This document shows positions 60,708 to 64,000 of a DNA stretch of 64,000 nucleotides, one piece after another; within the stretch, counting starts at the first letter, position 1, and the number at the start of each line of letters is the position of its first letter. Source of the DNA: Gambelia wislizenii (Eukaryota > Chordata > Lepidosauria > Squamata > Crotaphytidae). Where the stretch lies: positions 198,693,809 to 198,757,808 of the forward strand of contig JAUMIR010000002.1 in the NCBI GenBank assembly GCA_030847615.1. Direction: 5' to 3'. The notes beneath the pieces were generated by a model, which was given only the letters and a program-made list of their open reading frames with translations, did no database searches and had not been told where the DNA came from. A program made the translations under genes and the position numbers.

Positions 60708-61167
60708 AAGCTGGAACGTGTCCAGAGGAGGGTGACCAGGATGGTGGGTGGTCTGGAAGCCATGCCCTATGAGGAGCAGCTTAGGGAGCTGGGTATGTTT
60801 AGCCTGGAGAAGAGAAGGTTGAGAGGGGACATGATAGCCATGTTTAAGTATTTGAAGGGATGTCATACTGAGGATGGAGCAAGCTTGTTTTCTGCTGCTT
60901 CAGAGACTAGGGCACGGAGCAATGGGTTCAAACTACAGGAAAAGAGATTCCACCTAAACATTAGGAAGAACTTCCTGACAGTAAGAGCTGTTTGAAAGTG
61001 GAATACACAGCCTGGGAGTGCGGTGGAGTCTCCTTCTTTGGAGGTTTTTAAACAGAGGCTGGATGGCCATCTGTCGAGAATACTTTGATTGGTTACTCCT
61101 GCATGGCAGGGGGCTGGACTGGATGCCCTTTGTGGCCTCTTCCAACTGTATGATTCTATGGTTCTGT
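60708..61167 (+). mobile_element. CR1 LINE 3' end
   Basis: LERVQRRVTRMVGGLEAMPY, then [19 protein letters not shown] and [15 protein letters not shown], followed by the 3' end gggctggactggatgccctt and an attctatggttctg tail. Confidence 0.9.
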
Positions 61168-61990
61168 AAGTGTTTCTCTGCTAATGCCAGAAACCTCTGA
61201 GCCAAAGTGGGGGAACTTTGAGTGTTAGATTTTAAAAGAAAACCATGGCTATAGTAGACACAACAGAAGCCTGGAACAGAAAGAGCCCATGGGATACAAT
61301 CATCTTTGGAACAATAATCTCTGGAACAGAGATGGGATACAATAATCTCTGGACACTTTATGGGAACAATAGCTAATGGTTATTGTTCATGGCCCCCACA
61401 TCCTGAAGTGGGCACCCAAGCCAGGATCTTTGGTGGGCCCCCTATCTACTGCTAAGGTTAAGGGCAGCAAGATGCTCTACAAGATTTAGGATAAAAATTA
61501 AAATAAGTCAGTATAAATGATGGCACCAAAGTAATATTTATATTTTTTATGAAATGGATTTATGTAATAAAAACGTACAATATCATGCTGGCCTAGAACA
61601 GCTCATTATGGAACCAGAGGGAAGTGATCCTGAGCTTCCTCCTAAATGATACTGCTCAAGACATTAGTGTAGGATGTGAGCAAGGTTAAAACCAGTTTGA
61701 AACAGTGACCATAAGCAAACGGAAAAAAAAAAAAAGAAACAGTGACCATAAGGCTATAAAATTAAATACATATGTAAGCATGTGACTCCATGCTTGATGT
61801 CAAAAGAAGTTTCTCTTTGAAGCAAACACACATATACACACACATACATATAAGAATGTAAAACATCATGATATAAAAAGAGGAAAGAATGGGCTAATAC
61901 AAAAAAAATGTTGAGCTTTAACATATAAAAAATGATAAAGAGGTAGAAAGACACTTTAACAGGAAAATTTATTGAAGTGCAAAAGAAAGT
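61168..61990. other. Stretch without recognised features
   Basis: An A-rich run at 61724-61736 and a CA/TA-rich part at 61825-61850 are visible. No exon, repeat family or regulatory signal could be supported. Confidence 0.4.
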
Positions 61991-61991
61991 A

Positions 61992-62222
61992 CAGTTGTCC
62001 CCTCATATTCGCTGGGGTTTGATTCCAGGACCCCCCGTGGATACCAAAATCCATGAATACTCAAAGTCCCATTATATGCAATGGCATAGCAAAATGATGT
62101 CCCTTATATAAGATGGCAACACCATGGTTTGATTTTTGGATTATTATTTTTTAAAGAATATTTTCAAGCTGTGAATACTTAAATCCATGGATACCAAAGC
62201 CATGGATACAGAGGGACAACTG
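61992..62222 (+). mobile_element. Tigger-like MITE
   Basis: TA-flanked inverted ends cagttgtcccctcatattcg and (reverse) cagttgtccctctgtatcca. Nearly full-length copy. Confidence 0.85.
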
Positions 62223-62539
62223 TAAAAGGAAATCAGACATGTTAGTGGAACAATGGGAGGCCATAGAGAACAGAAGATTCTGTAAGAAAACAATGAAAAC
62301 AATGCTTATGTTGGAGATGATATTTGTAAAGAAGAGTACTAAATAAATATTAAATAAATAATGTAATTATTTATAAATAATTAATTATTTCTCTCTGGCT
62401 TTTGTTCGCAAATGAAGATTCAGATATAAATATTAAATAAATAAAGAGTACTAAATAAATATTAAATAAAAAATATTTAATTGAATACTTTTTGTTTTAA
62501 TTATTTGCTGTTTAATAAAAATGGTTTTAAAAAAGAAGT

Positions 62540-63470
62540 GTCTCTGAAATGAGGGAACTCAGCTAAAGAAGAAGAAGAAGCAGCTAGAGAAAGTCAAAAG
62601 GGACACAGCTCTCTATGACCCATGGGCCTACTCAGAATCCTATGAGTAGAGGCTCAGTTAGAACGCATGCCACAGATTAAAGAAAGGGAAGTATGAAATT
62701 CTAACAACCACCAGTGTGTCTAATGAGCAGTGGGAAGGAAGCTATTAGAGATAAAAAGCCTTCTTTTTGAAACTGGCAGTCTTGTCTAAGTGAGGTGAAC
62801 TTAAATGATACCTAGTTCTAGAAAGCAAATGCAAATAGAAAATTAGGGAGAAAAGGAAGAAGGATTTTGAGGGGCACACTGCTAATTACTTCAAGACCAA
62901 TGATAAAGAATTATTTACATACTTCAGGAGCAGGAAGCCAGCCAGGAGGACTGTTGGACTGGATAATAGTGAATTTAAAAGAGTTCTGAAGGATAAGAAA
63001 GCTCCAGAGAAGCTGAGTGAACTTTAAAAATCGGTCTTCACTGCAGGAGATGTAAGAGAAATGCCCGCAAGTGAACTAATGTTTCCAGGTGAATGAAGAG
63101 CTGAGCCAAACAGTACAGACAAGAAAGAAATTTCAAGACCTCATTGACAAATTGCAAGCAAAACCCTCCCTAAAAACGGTTTTAAGAACCCGGAATTTCT
63201 TAAAGAACTCAAAAGCAAAATTGCTGAACTAAAATATGTAACATGTCCCTAAGATCAGCCTCTATTTCAGAGGGCTGGAATGTGATCAAATGTAACACCA
63301 TTTTTAAAAGGGGGGGTGGATCTAGGAAAGACCAAATTGGTAGAAAGTGTTATTAAGGATAAAATTGCCAAGCATACCAAAGGGTAAGCCCTGCTGAAAA
63401 GATACAGCTTCTGAAAAGGTAAGTCCTATCTCACTATCTTCTAGAGCTCTTTAAAAATGTCAATAAACAT
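62540..63470 (+). mobile_element. Degenerate LINE (CR1/L3-like) reverse-transcriptase region
   Basis: Broken frames read KNYFKT-like DNKELFTYFRSRKPARRTVG, then EKLSELxKSVFTAGDVREM and a PEFLKELKSKIAELKYVTCP, AGMxSNVTPFLKGG, LVESVIKDKIAKHTKG series, which follows the order of a CR1-related ORF2 linker and RT start. Many stops; an old copy. Confidence 0.6.
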
Positions 63471-63509
63471 GTGGGCAGGAATGAACTTTTAAACACTGTT
63501 TACCAGGGT

Positions 63510-64000
63510 GCCGTTTACACGATGAAAATGTAGTGGGAAGAATTCATGTCCAACCCTGGTTGTTTACACGTACATCGTGTCAGTTCCGAGGTATTAGGAA
63601 GGGGGGCCGCCTTTTATCACTTAATCTGCATGACTTTCCGTTCCGCTATTTGTAGCGGTTTTTAAAAAGTCACAGGAGGATTCGGAAAATCAGAAATGTA
63701 AACAGCCCGGGACAAGATATCTCAGTATTTGGTGATGACCAGAAATTGTTGTGACCAGGGGAGGGCTCAGAAAGGAGAGGAGGGGTCAGTCACCTGTTCA
63801 ACAGATTCAGCCTCACCAGCTGAAAACAAAGGCTTCCATTCCAGTTGCAGGTAGGTTTGTTTGTGTGTGTCTGCACTAAATCACCCTGTTCAATGGATTT
63901 CTACATTGCAAACCCTTCAGCTTTAACCTGTCCCTTCCCTGCATGCTTGGTTTAAATTTTAAAGAGAGAGTAAATAATAAAGAGATTGTGGGCAGACAAT
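63510..64000 (+). repeat. TIR-family element, inverted relative to 7000-7590
   Basis: Starts ccgtttacacgatgaaaatg, with gtttacacgtacatcgtg, and runs off the right edge. Reverse-complement match to 7000-7590 throughout, including gctgaaaacaaaggcttcc and gatttctacattgcaaacc. At least 490 bases. Confidence 0.65.

Overview
The window is nuclear DNA from a vertebrate, most likely a squamate reptile (lizard). Coding sequence is sparse, split into short exons with GT/AG borders, and surrounded by transposable elements of the kinds found in squamate genomes: CR1 LINE 3' ends with the typical (ATTCTATG) tail, L1 and L2 LINE fragments, a Penelope-like inverted repeat, 5S-rRNA-derived and tRNA-derived SINEs with related 3' tails, and many short TIR elements (Tigger-like with TA target sites, hAT-like with 8-bp target duplications). 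No tRNA or rRNA gene, CRISPR array or bacterial-type gene organisation is seen. The assignment to squamates is inference from this repeat mix.

Two genes can be assembled exon by exon, in convergent orientation. (1) Plus strand, 983-9227: a complete-looking four-exon gene for a 192-residue CD300/CMRF35-like receptor: short signal peptide, one V-type Ig domain with the extra CD300 disulfide pair, a short stalk, a transmembrane segment containing a lysine, and a short tail without ITIMs. Poly(A) signals lie about 200 bases after the stop. (2) Minus strand, 58102-15499: thirteen consecutive phase-compatible exons of a HEAT-repeat protein that matches HEATR9 (compared from memory). They give the last 398 residues; the N-terminal exons were not found and may lie beyond position 58102 or outside the window.

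Layout: 1-508 CR1 end; 983-9447 CD300-like gene with SINE- and MITE-bearing introns; 9.5-15.4 kb intergenic, with a hAT MITE at the head of a 5S SINE and a Tigger-like element carrying GC-rich tandem repeats; 15.5-58.1 kb HEATR9 with large repeat-filled introns; 58.1-64 kb L2, CR1, Tigger and TIR-element sequence with no gene recognised.

The most unusual structures are in the HEATR9 introns: a 5'-truncated LINE with an intact 449-codon reverse transcriptase and terminal zinc finger inserted into an old CR1 copy with a 10-bp target duplication (31683-33064); a Penelope-like inverted repeat with a hammerhead-ribozyme-like motif in each arm (51721-52434); a TIR DNA element enclosing a Ty1/copia-type Gag fragment (30164-30940); a 3-kb inverted duplication (18.2-21.4 kb); and TIR elements that carry minisatellites.
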